Shown here piece after piece: positions 33,038-43,845 of a stretch of DNA of 64,000 nt (within the stretch, counting starts at the first letter, position 1; the number at the start of each line of letters is the position of its first letter). The notes beneath the pieces are model-generated. The model did not search any database, had not been told where the DNA came from, and was given only the letters and a program-made list of their open reading frames with translations. The translations under genes and the position numbers were made by a program. Source of the DNA: Gonocerus acuteangulatus (taxonomy: Eukaryota; Arthropoda; Insecta; Hemiptera; Coreidae); NCBI GenBank assembly GCA_946811695.1, contig OX328128.1:26816510-26880509 (forward strand), written 5' to 3'.

Positions 33038-33080
<43 letters not shown>
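32894..33080 (+). mobile_element. SINE family B, joined head-to-tail with SINE A
   Basis: ATGGTTAGCGCCTTGGATTC, B box GGTTCGATCCC, GGCAGGAATTTTCTC, CTCGTTGGGAAAATTCCTCG, CGGCGCTAATTACCTAG, GATGCGCCGTAAAA and a poly(A) run to about 33080. It starts directly at the (AAAT)n tail of the upstream SINE A. Confidence 0.85.
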
Positions 33081-33087
<7 letters not shown>

Positions 33088-33228
33088 GAAATAATATAGC
33101 AGGTAATAATATTATTAATAACAACATTATAAAATATATTATAACGGTAACATATAATGTAGTAATAGTATAGTAGTAAATTATATTTATAGTAATATTG
33201 CCATAGAATAATAATATTTTACACTCTT

Positions 33229-34275
33229 CTATGAAATTATTGAATTATTTCTTAATTCCGACTTTGAATCGTTTTTGGATTCTTGAGAATGTAAACTTAT
33301 ATCGAAACCAATATCTATTTGATTATTAATGTCATCCTCTATTTTACATTCATTACTGTCTGGACTGATTTTGCTTTGCCTTTTTATATTTTTTCTCCTT
33401 AAAGAAAGCTCTTTGCCAAATATCAGAAGAACCCGGCGCTTTTTCGATCTCTTATACAACGCTGTAAACTCTTTTTTATGTCTGCCTCTATGGAAGTCGG
33501 AAAGGACATCAGGGCGTGAATATCTTTTTTCTTGATAATTTTTTTTTTATTCGATTTTATTTACATGTATATTACAATCTACATTTTTACATCGTATTGT
33601 GTAATGTGATGACAGGATTAGCCACGTCTCGGGTACAGCAGGTTGTCAGCCGAATACCTTCCTTAGGAAGGATTTATACGGATGACCTGGTGTTTACCTT
33701 TCACCATCGAACCATCCCTTGCGACCAGCCGGGAGGAATGGAGGTGAATGAGAAGTCGGACATGATATCTTGAGGAGAGAAAATATCCATTGATATCACT
33801 CTCAAATAGATACAAATTAATAACAATTTCTTCTAAGTTGATATATTGTTTCAACCAGTATTTATATAAGAGTTTTTTCTGTGCGGTAAACACGTTCTCC
33901 CATTTTTTACATATAATACAGGACTAAACTGGCAGTCTTTCTAATATTACTTAATATTTCTTTAGGAGCATCCTGCAGATTAAATTGAATCATTTGCCCA
34001 AGGATTAATACCGTTTTCTTGGATTTATCCTCATTTTTTTAAATTTGGAAGAAAAAATAAATTGTATTATGTGATGGATCTAAAAATAAAAATCTTTGGA
34101 ATCGGAAAATTTGGGCAAACTAAATTGCACTCAGTACATTATACTTGAGGTAAACTTTAAGCTCTAAAAAACTTGGGATGTTTTCAGATGAAGTTTTTTT
34201 GCTATGGTCTCTCAAAATTTTGTACTTAAGAAAAATTTCAAAGATCAATGAAGAATAATTCAGGATAAATAATAA
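33229..34275 (-). pseudogene. Unrecognised decayed coding region, interrupted by a LINE
   Basis: Several minus-strand segments look coding and follow one another. From 5' to 3': about 34140-34265 (LRDHSKKTSSENIPSFLELK); about 33915-34030 (VLILGQMIQFNLQDAPKEIL then IRKTASLVLYY); about 33808-33900 (FTAQKKLLYKYWLKQYINLE); and after the inserted Jockey 3' UTR, 33229-33540 (YSRPDVLSDFHRGRHKKEF, YKRSKKRRVLLIFGKEL, then an acidic/polar tail ending in a TAG). The composition (K, D, E and S rich, few repeats) differs from transposon bodies around it. Frames change between segments, by introns or by frameshifts. I do not recognise the protein; it could be a host gene remnant or a DNA-transposon ORF. 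Confidence 0.35.
33541..33808 (-). mobile_element. Jockey-like LINE, 3' UTR only
   Basis: On the plus strand a T run (about 33541-33550) is followed by ACCTTCCTTAGGAAGGATTT, GATGACCTGG and GAGGAGAGAAAATATCCATT with GATATCACTCTCA. All are shared in order with the 3' UTR of the 21876-22717 Jockey copy. Severely 5' truncated. No clear target duplication. Confidence 0.8.
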
Positions 34276-34537
34276 GGGAGTAATTATCCATATTCAATTA
34301 TATCAGATAAAAAGGGAATAGGCTTGACATAATTTCCTTCGGATGACTTAATAAAAACACTGTCCTATCTTCAACGAGAGAGGCTCAAACTGATTGTTGG
34401 TATGAAACAGGTTTTAAAGACTTTGCCTTGTTTATACTAATACTGCTAATGTGTTTGTTGATCAAAATAAAACTAATATTTATTAGTTTTGTACGATTTT
34501 AGTTCCTTGAATAGTTTCTAAACTTAGCTAGAGGCTT
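34276..34537. other. No recognised feature
   Basis: No repeat or clear coding motif. Confidence 0.3.
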
Positions 34538-35725
34538 AAAAAAGTTCGACTCGCAGGAACTGCGTCATCTTAGCGCAGTTACGTACATCTCGAAGAAATG
34601 GAATAGATTAGCATCACAAATCACAGGAAACTGACAGTAGCCAACATAACAGAAGCGGATAATTCTTAATCTGTATAAGTCAATACAATTATGTACTGAA
34701 AACGTACATACTCTTCGACTACTGCTGAGAAGGCTCTATTCTAAACAACCAAAAATTCATTGTCATTTTAAGTATCTTGTTTTACTAGCAAATTCGTTTT
34801 ACTGTCATAATCAACTGCAAATATGTGCTTCATGGCGAATAAAATTCCATTCTGTCGTGAGTTAAATCTTTCTTTAAAATAAGAAATAACGATAACTTCA
34901 GTTGGAGGCTATGAGGAAGGTTATATAGATAGGAGAATTCAAAACAAACTATGCATACGCCATCATGATTAGCCACAGCCATCTTGATTATCATAGCTAC
35001 TTCAAACTTATTACCAATACCTTTCACCGTTTCTTAGCTTATTTTACTATAATACTAATTGTACTGATAAATGCAATTTAAAACAAAAAACAAGCAATTA
35101 AAAAGTGAGATAAACAAAAAGAAAAACCCTTTCAAAACAACGAACCAAACACTTTTGAAGTTTTAAGCGCTTATATCTCTGGTTGACGTTGCCCCATCGA
35201 ATATTGCTTCGGGACCTTTTATGTAGAGAATTTCCACGATTTCCCAACCGTTATCGAGATATTTACGAAAAATGTATGAAGATCCGAAAACTTTTCATGT
35301 CTATTAATAAAATACTTTTTTCGCATACTTCCTTAACTCCAAATATAACCAACATTTAAACATCTTAGTTGGGATTAATTTCTAAGATGTAGAAAATATT
35401 TCAATTGAATCCCGCGATTCTAAGTACCCACAAAAAAATAATAACTTACAAAAACATTGATTCCACTTTTCTCAGAAACGGTTACAGATATCGCCTTGAA
35501 AATGGTTTCATCCGTTTTCCTATGTTAAGAAACCTATAAAACACGTACCTAGAAGAATATAAAGCGTTACGATTTTTTTGCGCGAATTTTGCCCCAAAAA
35601 CTATCTTCCAATGGGCGGATTCTGCTGGTTAACGAACTTGACCTTTCAAATTAGACGAAAGATTTTTGTACCAAATTTCATCAAAATCGGACCATTTTTG
35701 AGCTTGGTAGAGAGCGAACAGACAA

Positions 35726-35769
<44 letters not shown>

Positions 35770-35901
35770 TTGAACCACCTATGTTTTCGTGATCTATGGG
35801 GTCTAAACCAGAAAGTTTCTAGTCGGCACTTCCGATTGCGTCGTGAGGTCAACCTCATAAGCGGGTTCTCCCTATGAAGATAGGGAGTAACCGGGCTAAA
35901 A
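34538..35901 (-). mobile_element. Family D element, complete (about 1.36 kb)
   Basis: The minus-strand 5' end is near 35901 (TAGCCCGGTTACTCCC, mutated). (TA)n lies at 35730-35766, then body words such as GGTCCGATTTTGATGAAATT, ending TAACTGCGCTAAGATGACGC and AGTTCCTGCGAGTCGAACTT at 34538. It keeps the GGCGGATTCTGCTGG segment seen also at 38.2 and 40.4 kb. Non-coding. Confidence 0.78.
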
Positions 35902-35976
35902 TTAAATATAAGAAAACAAAAATTTAGGTTTTAGTCCATTGGACGTTACACGTGCGCTGGGTAGATTCAGTATTTG

Positions 35977-36062
35977 CAAAACGTTTCAAGAACCGCAAGT
36001 CCTGCTTCAAAAGAAACGACATTATCTATATCGTACTCTAAACTCACATCACAGAGTACAAC

Positions 36063-36114
<52 letters not shown>

Positions 36115-36211
36115 TAGCACCCCCGGCAAACGTTTCGAGAACCGCAAGTCCTGCTTCAAAAGAAACGACATTATCTATATCGTACTCTAAACTCACATCA
36201 CAGAGTACAAC

Positions 36212-36273
<62 letters not shown>

Positions 36274-36365
36274 TAGCACCCCCGGCAAACGTTTCGAGAA
36301 CCGCAAGTCCTGCTTCAAAAGAAACGACATTATCTATATCGTACTCTAAACTCACATCACAGAGT

Positions 36366-36414
<49 letters not shown>

Positions 36415-36417
36415 TAG
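35977..36417. repeat. Tandem array (three units of about 141-159 bp) carrying (TA)n and Helitron-like ends
   Basis: Each unit holds CGAGAACCGCAAGTCCTGCT, AAGAAACGACATTATCTATA, CTCACATCACAGAGTACAAC and a (TA)n tract, then CTAGC(A/G)CCCCCGGCAAAC. CTAG starts at 36114, 36273 and 36414. The non-TA part is almost invariant, while TA length varies and sets the unit size. Confidence 0.88.
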
Positions 36418-36593
36418 CGCCCCCGGCAAACGTTGTTTTGCTACATAAATTATTTCTAGTAATTATTTTTACATTTGTTTAGTCAAATAAAAAGTAACTT
36501 GTTGTGTGCGTGGATGTTGTGTACGACTAAAGAGAAATAGAGCGCTGTGTACGATGACGGCCTATAAAATTACCAAAGCACCTAACATCCATT

Positions 36594-36627
<34 letters not shown>

Positions 36628-36974
36628 CAATGTACTTTACATATTACACACTGTAATATTTTTTAAGTCATATTGAAATTGTTGGTAAATCCATAATATG
36701 GCTTAATATTATTTAGGCAAAACAAATTGGATGGTTTTACACACCCGAGAACGTGCCACGAAAGATTGTCAGTGTGAAAAACACGCCGCACAGTGGGGCA
36801 AATGGCCGATACACACATAAAAATTAATCATGTTGTCCAAAAAATAAAAAAAAAACTTTTTTTTAAGGTGGACCTCCTATTATCAGTCCTACCTAATATA
36901 CACACATAATTTCAGAAAAACCGATCAAACTGTTTTCGAGGTGTTTGGTTACAAACACTGCGACACTGTTTATG

Positions 36975-37029
<55 letters not shown>
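36414..37029 (-). mobile_element. Helitron, 3' end well defined, 5' end in a TA array
   Basis: On the minus strand it ends GCAAAACAACGTTTGC (5-bp stem hairpin), then CGGGGGCG and CTAG followed by T: hairpin 8 nt before the CTAG, as expected for Helitrons. The opposite side (GTTTGTAACCAAACACC, ATCGGTTTTTCTGAA on the minus strand) resembles in layout the 5' region of the Helitron at 10823-11290. The exact TC start is hidden in (TA)n (36979-37029). A T run sits at 36598-36623. Confidence 0.65.
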
Positions 37030-37033
<4 letters not shown>

Positions 37034-37352
37034 AACATATTTGAACTGGAAGCATTTTTACAAAAAAATACTTGTTATTTACATGCGGCCTAGGGTGGTA
37101 CCCCCGTTCACCCCACTTCTCTAAATTGATGACATTCTCCGATAACATCAGCGATAAAGTTTAGCTGATTGCCACGTCCCGACCAGGAACGCTCAGAAAC
37201 TTGTCAAGAGGAAATACTTCACAGAATTTCCGGGAGCAGAAGATTGGCGCTTTATCCTTTTATTTAAAATATCAAACGGCTTCATCCTAAATATCATTGG
37301 TTACTACAAAACAGGGTATCATTCTGAAGGAGCGACATGACCGACTGCTTCG
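37030..37352. other. No recognised feature
   Basis: No repeat or coding motif was recognised. Confidence 0.3.
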
Positions 37353-38336
37353 AAAAAAAAACCCGACTCACAGGAACTGCGTCATCTTAGCGTGGTTCCG
37401 TTTGATCCTTTGTGAAAAATATAGAATAAAATCTTAAACAAAAACAAATGTTATTAAAAAAAATTAGTGCATAATACATTTATTGGAGCATATAATTACA
37501 TAATTCAACCTAAATGTCCAGAACAGGTAGATCACTGTACAGCAGTTTGGCCCAGCCCTCACCACTCGCGGTGCAACAAAATAGAATGCTCATTTCACTG
37601 TTCGATGCATTTAAACAAAAAACAAACCATTAAAAAGTGAGTTAAATAGAATAAAAAAACATTCTAAATTTTACAAAAGTACCAAGAAATAAAAGCAGAA
37701 AAATAGAACCGTTCAAATAAGATAAAGCAAATACTTCAAAGTTTTAAGGCCTTATTTCTCAAAATGTGACATCGGAAATTCCCTCAAAACCTTATTTGTG
37801 GAAAATTTAGAACGCTTTCGAATGATCACCTTCCGTTTAGATTCCCAACCGTTTTCGAGATATTAAGGAAAATATATGAAGTTCCCAAAACGTTTGACGT
37901 CTGTTAAAAAATATTTTATTCCAATCTTTCCTTACCTACAACGTAACCAAAATTTAAACATATTTGTTTCTATGAATTTCAAACATGCAGAAAATATTTT
38001 AACTTGATCCGATGATTCTAAGTAACCTAATAAAAACTTTATTCAACAACTATTTTTCCACTTTTCTCGAAAACGGTTAATGATATCGCCTTAAAAATGG
38101 TTTCATTCATTTTCCTAGGCCGAAGAGCTATAAAACGAGTACTTGCAAGCATATGATGTAAGGGTAACGATTTTTTGTCACGCGAATTTCGTTCCAAATA
38201 GCCATGTTCCGGGGGCGGATTCTGCTGGTTAACGAACTTGACCTTTCAAATTAGACGAATATATAAATATATATACGGTATCAATCTCATAAGCTAGTTT
38301 CCTCCCTATAGGATGGGTAAAGCGAAAATACGCTAA
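37353..38336 (-). mobile_element. Family D element, complete but decayed
   Basis: Begins CCCGACTCACAGGAACTGCG, TCATCTTAGCGTGGTTCC (3' end in minus orientation). The body has ATTCCCAACCGTTTTCGAGA and TTCTCGAAAACGGTTAATGA. A short degenerate TA tract lies near 38265, and the 5' end is CTCATAAGCTAGTTTCCTCC ... ACGCTAAGA near 38336. Confidence 0.7.
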
Positions 38337-39619
38337 GAGAAACAATCAAAACGCTTCAACTGTTAGTGGAAAATACTCGCAGTCGAATAATTCGACAAAT
38401 TGTATACAACATGATATCTGTTAATGATATGAGTGGAGGAAGGTTGTATTGTTAGCAGGTGCAAGACAGTGATAAAAATAACCGGTTCCTTGTATCGAGT
38501 ATGTAACTACTTTACACAGACGATACGTCAGCAGTATGCTTCCTACGCTCCATTTCACACAACCCTTCTTCGCCGTAGCATATTATCTTTTATCTACACT
38601 GTCTGATTCACCTTATAAGCACATAATAAAATTGATTTTAATTTTTCCTCCAGTGGCTTTATCGTGTATTTATTAAGTGTTTCGTTACAACCCGTCGTAG
38701 TAAATAACTACAATACTTAGGTTTGGCCACACTAGATGCGTATTTAAGCTATTTATTTCTATATTTATGAGCATTTGCAACTAAGGCGATTTTCTCGTAA
38801 CATGCATACATAAATTAAATTGCTAGGACATGTAAAAATCACAATAAATGTAAAAAACAAAGATTGTTGAAAAACAAAAAAAATACAAGAATGACAAATA
38901 TGAAACATTGAAGATAGGAACAAATAATTATAAACAATCCTTACAAATATACACATCATCACACAGAAAGAATGTGATAAACAAAAAAACGGAAATATAT
39001 TATCTTAATAATATTTTAATTAATATTTATATATTTATTATTTGATAAAAAATACGAAAAAGGAGGGTTGCTTTTGTAAAGATTGTTTCTTTTTTTTTTT
39101 TTAAAGGTTACCCGGAAGTAAGTAAGAAATGAGAAGTGTTGACATGTCGTCATTTTGCGGATATCCATATCAAAGAATAAGGAAACAGATACTGCTAAAA
39201 ATGGGCGTCTAAAGCTTGTCCTAGGATTTTAAATTTTGGCAGTAGGCTCATAGCAGAAAGGCATGGCCAACGTATAAAATGCTTCTTGACTACAGTTTGT
39301 AAAGGTATGTTGTTCAAAGAGGGTACCTATTACAATCAACAATGTCAAAGTATATTTAATTATTAAAAAAAATGTATTTAACCCTAATCATTTCGGTCAA
39401 TATTTAAATCTTATATTCCTCAGTCTATTCAATATGGCGCAAAACACCCATGCTCCACTTGAGTGCCATTCACTCTGATGGATGAGTGAGTCAGTGAGTG
39501 GTATTTGCCCTTAAGTATATAGAAGAAGACAAGAAAGGAGCGAATGACTGACGGGGTCGAGCTTGAAGAACGTTGAATAAACAACCTAGCGGTAGTGCCT
39601 TTCTAATCACATTCTCTAC
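38337..39619. other. No recognised feature
   Basis: Open frames here (for example 38765-38962, -) are hydrophobic, AT-driven and lack domains. Confidence 0.35.
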
Positions 39620-39785
39620 TCCCGCGAGAATACATCCTTCCCGCCAAAATACATCCTACCCGCCGAAATACATCTTTCCCGCCGAAATACATCTTTCCCG
39701 CCAAAATACATCCTTCCCACCAAAATACATCCTTCCCGCCAAAATACATCCTTCCCACCAAAATACATCCTTCCCGCCAAAATAC
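39620..39785 (+). repeat. Minisatellite, 19-bp unit, about 8-9 copies
   Basis: The unit CCGCCAAAATACATCCTTC varies mainly at G/A positions (CCGCC/CCACC, CCAAAA/CCGAAA). The long plus-strand open frame across it is a by-product of the repeat. Confidence 0.92.
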
Positions 39786-39790
39786 TCTAG

Positions 39791-40579
39791 AAAAAGCCCA
39801 ACTATCGGGAATGGCGTCATGTTAGCGCGTTTCCGTTCTTATCCACTAGTGTCATTTGAACAAATTGTTATACAGAGGGCTATTATTTTCATTTTGATCT
39901 TTCGTGAATAATGTAAACAACTATTCCGATAAAATCCCAAAGAAAAGCAGAGGAAACTGATAGCACTCGTAGCAGAAATTAATCCCTCACAACCGTGTTT
40001 CTTATTTACTTACCTTGTTTTACCACGATATTCTTTTTAGTTTTAAGTACAATTAAAAAAAACAACATCAACCAATTAATATCTTAGCTAAACAGAGACA
40101 AAACCGTTCGAAAGAACTAATATTAAACACCGACTTCTCCAAATGAAATGGCTCTATCAAATATTGTTTTAGTCGTTAATAAAGTAACTAGAAATTCTAA
40201 TAGTCGTCTTAAATTTACCACAATTTCCCAACTGGTTTCGAGATATTTAAGAAAATGTATGAAAATCCCAATGTCTATTTTATTCCACTTTTATCGAAAA
40301 GGGTTATATACATATTGTCTTGAAAATTGTTTCGTTTGAGTTCCAACGTCAAAGTTCCTATTAAAACTTTACCTGAAAGCCTATACAGGCAAAGCCGTAA
40401 AATTCATTCGAATTTTGCCAAGACATATTAGTCTGGTGGTCGGATTCTGCTGGTTAAAGGGCGATTCACGCTAGACCGTGCCGGGCCCCGGCCTTGGCAC
40501 TCTTGACCTTTTGTTTGAGACAAAGTATTTTTGTACCAAATGTTATTAAAGGACCATTTTTGAGCCACCTAGAATGATA

Positions 40580-40628
<49 letters not shown>
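39791..40628 (-). mobile_element. Family D element, 3' part with TA array; GC-rich insertion
   Basis: AAAAAGCCCAACTATCGGGA then TGGCGTCATGTTAGCGCGTT (mutated 3' end, minus orientation), with body words and (TA)n at 40585-40628. The D phrase GGATTCTGCTGGTTAA is followed here by a foreign 44-bp GC-rich piece (AGGGCGATTCACGCTAGACC then GTGCCGGGCCCCGGCC), before the D text resumes at CTTGACCTTTT. The 5' end beyond the TA array is missing. Confidence 0.65.
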
Positions 40629-40629
<1 letters not shown>

Positions 40630-40687
40630 GGATGGAAGGCTTCTAACTCCAGCAGGGTCATTTCATGTCAAAAAGCCCAGTGCTATG

Positions 40688-42625
40688 TGCCGTCATATCT
40701 CAGATATTTTTCAAAAAAAAAATCATGAATAGAGATGTATGAGATAATCTCAAATTAATTTTTTTCAGATTTTTTTTATCAAAAATTGAACCAGGGGGAA
40801 TTTTTTGAAATTCCGGTTTTTTGCATGATTTTGGCTACTGCCTTTCTGATAACAGTTTAGAAAAACATTTGTGTTTTACTTTTTTTTCAACAAATCCGGC
40901 TGTTCTTGGTATCAAATTAAAGCTAATGCTTTTCTCTATCAAAATAAGCTATAATAGTGATACTATAGGCAATAGTGTCATGCCACTAATCGCGCAAAGT
41001 TATTTTTTATACTTTTTCATTAGGTAGGTTCAGTAAGTCATACCTCAGAAATCACAATTACCACATGCATCATACTTTTTTTCTAGAATGATCAAACAAT
41101 GTAATAGTTTTGTTAAAAAATAAAAATTGTGTTTTTGGCGGTTATGAAAAAAAAAATTTCTTAGAGAAAAGTTCACTTAAAATGTCAACTTCGTAAAATG
41201 TAAATTTAAAGTTTATCTGAGCTCAAAGTAACTCAACACATTTATTACAACCAATAAAACTATAATCTATTATATTACAAGGACATTTGACATTAATTTT
41301 TGATTATTCACTAGTAGGTACCTAATTTTTATAGTGGAAAGTCATGTCGTAGTTTCTGTAAATTTCGGATTCAGTTATATGCTGTGATCCACTTAAGAAA
41401 CACAAAAGGAATGTGTGTAAAGGTCTTAACACTGTTTCTCTTCCATTAAAATAAAATAAAAAAATATGTGAACAAAAGTTTGATCTAGGTACAAAAATAT
41501 GTGTTTCTTGTAGAAATGCAGTCTACACACCAGAGTTTTTTTTTTGTTTTTTCGTCACGAAACTTGGTATATAGGATTCCCCTAGCAAATGATTGAACGA
41601 GTTCGTTAACCAGCAAAATTGATTCATCTCCTGATACAAAGTAAGTTATTCGCCCATGCCGACCACAATTATTGTTGCAATTATGTTGCAACGAAACGCG
41701 GAATTCGTTGTGGACATATTAATAGAAACATTTGTTATGGAAATAAAATAAATCGGTTCATTCTCCACACGGACGAAGTCGCGGGCCAGCTAGATTGGTA
41801 AATAAAGCTGGACGAATTGCAAACAGATTCCAGAATATGGCAAGGAAAGCTACTTAAACATATTCCTGTACCTTTATCATCATCTGAATCAGGAATGACA
41901 TACAAAATAGATGAAAAGGTTCTGAATTTGAAATTTACAGAAACTACGACATGACTTTCCAATATAAAAATTAGGTACCTACTAGTGAATAATCAAAAAT
42001 TAATGTCAAATGTCCTTGTAATATAATAGGTTATAGTTTTATTGGTTGTAATAAATGTGATGAGTTACTTTGAGCTCAGATAAACTTTAAATTTACATTT
42101 TACGAAGTTGACATTTTAAGTGAACTTTTCTCTAAGAAATTTTTTTTTTTTTCATAATCGCCAAAAACACAATTTTTATTTTTTAACAAAACTATTACAT
42201 TGTTTGATCATTCTAGAAAAAAATTATGATGCATGTGGTAATTGTGATTTCTGAGGTATGACTTACTGAACCTACCTAATGAAAAAGTATAAAAAATTAC
42301 TTTACGCGATTAGGGGCTTGACACTATTGCCTATAGTATCACTATTATAGGTCATTTTGATAGAGAAAAGCATTAGCTTTAATTTGATACCAAGAACAGC
42401 CGGATTTGTTAAAAAAAAAAGTAAAACACAAATGTTTTTCAAAACTGTTCTCTGAAAGGCAGTAGCCAAAATCATGCAAAAAACAAGAATTTCAAAAAAT
42501 TCCCCCTGGTTCAATTTTTGATGAAAAAATCTGAAAAAATTAATTTGAGATTACCTCATAAATCTTTTGAATTTTACAATTGAATGAATACAAAATTTTG
42601 AATAATATCTGAGATATGATGGCAC
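40688..42625. repeat. Large palindrome: about 0.69-kb arms, about 0.55-kb spacer
   Basis: Left arm 40688-41374 and right arm about 41924-42625 are reverse complements with scattered differences. For example GGTATCAAATTAAAGCTAAT and ATTAGCTTTAATTTGATACC, or TTCACTAGTAGGTACCTAAT and ATTAGGTACCTACTAGTGAA. Left of the arm, GGGTCATTTCATGTCAAAA (about 40655) resembles transposon-terminal wording also seen at 47517. Open frames on opposite strands of the two arms encode the same peptide (NPAVLGIKLKLMLFSIK), as expected from an inverted duplication. The spacer holds a C-like/Helitron segment. Confidence 0.92.
41529..41797 (+). mobile_element. Family C-like segment ending in a Helitron-like CTAG
   Basis: TCACGAAACTTGGTATATAG, TGATTGAACGAGTTCGTTAA and ACGAAACGCGGAATTCGT are C-body words. 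The segment ends CGAAGTCGCGGGCCAGCTAG at about 41794, which resembles Helitron 3' ends, but the next base is A instead of the expected T. Confidence 0.5.
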
Positions 42626-42636
42626 GGACATATATT

Positions 42637-42686
<50 letters not shown>

Positions 42687-42711
42687 ACGAGCCACCATTT
42701 GCCATAATACA

Positions 42712-42878
42712 TTTTAGCACTTTCCTCCGAAGGAAAGTAGCTATTGAGGTTGGACTCATGACGGAATTTTTGAAAAATTTCTTCAAATCTTTATCGATTC
42801 TACCTAGTAGACACCGAAAATGACCCCCGTTAAAATTTATATATATATAAATATATATATATATACATATATATATAC

Positions 42879-42942
<64 letters not shown>

Positions 42943-43845
42943 CTGTTAACACGATAGCGGCCAGAGTTTTTGTTTTTTCGTCACGAAACTTGGTATATAG
43001 CATTCAATTAGCAAACGATTGAACGAGTTCGTTAACCACCAAAGTCGGTACACCGGAAGGGGGGGGGGGGTTTACCCCGAACCCAAAACACTAATTTGAC
43101 TATGTCAGCCGTAATATTTGTTTTATTTCAACGAAACTTGGTATTCGTAGTGGTAATATAGAGAGAAAAGTGAGATATAAAAATGAACTAAATCGGTTCA
43201 TTAGAAGGGGGGGGGTTTACTCCGGACCCACAATACCAATTCGCCACTACCAGCCGTGATTTTTGGTATATTTCGACGAAACTCGGTATTCTTAGTGGTA
43301 ATCTACAGGTAAATGTGTGTTGTAAAAATAAACTAAATCGGTTCATTAGAAGGGGGGTTTACTCCGGACCCTAATTCCTAATATACTCATACCGGTCGTA
43401 ATTTCTGCTGTATTGTAACGAAACGCGGTATACGTCGTGGGTAACTCATGAGAAAGAAGTGTTGTAAAAATGAGCTGAATCGATCAATCGGAAAGCGGGG
43501 GTTTTTATTTGTAATATATTTCAATAGAAAATCCCGCCAGACGTAGGTTCACAAAGCCGCCGCAAGGAGCACTTTCTACCTCTAGAGTGACTGTATCCTG
43601 TTCCTGCGTTAGATCAAAATATGATAATATGAGGTTTTTTGTATTTATTACGTAATGTGTAAACATAACTCTGGAAGCAAATTAATAATTGATCAGTTAC
43701 TCATTACAAATTTAAAAGAGAACTATTCATGTTTTTATTTTATTTATGTAGGATATTTTAAGCAAATTGTTCTGGAAAGCAGTCTACACTACCCAAATTG
43801 TGAGGAAAGTGCTTAGTTATGCAGCTCCTGCGTGACGGACTTTTT
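42712..43845 (+). mobile_element. Family C Helentron-like element, complete
   Basis: TTTTAGCACTTTCCTCCGAA to GCAGCTCCTGCGTGACGGAC plus TTTTT. (TA)n at 42839-42938 follows the conserved CCCCGTTAAAATTTATA. GTCCGTTAACACGATA-type words and four CGAAAC(T/G)(T/C)GGTAT blocks are present. The G runs (GGGGGG... near 43059 and 43206) vary in length between copies. Confidence 0.82.

Noticed and set aside
36065..36355. Minus-strand frame encoding repeated DVSLEYDIDNVVSFEAGLAV-like peptide
   Set aside because: The peptide recurs because the underlying unit is tandemly repeated. The frame continues into (TA)n and ends at Helitron-like termini, so it is not evidence for a gene.
39620..39785. Possible CRISPR-like array
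   Set aside because: The repeats are contiguous 19-bp units with no unique spacers. The other arrays in the window are contiguous too, and the DNA is eukaryotic.
39573..39911. 112-codon plus-strand frame with a repeated PPKY/PSRQNTS pattern
   Set aside because: Product of a 19-bp minisatellite. The peptide period follows the DNA period and no signal or domain is present.
41735..41962. Minus-strand frame in the palindrome spacer (VIPDSDDDKGTGICLSSF) as a transposase
   Set aside because: It looks mildly coding but is short, ends in the C-like segment, and shows no transposase motif.
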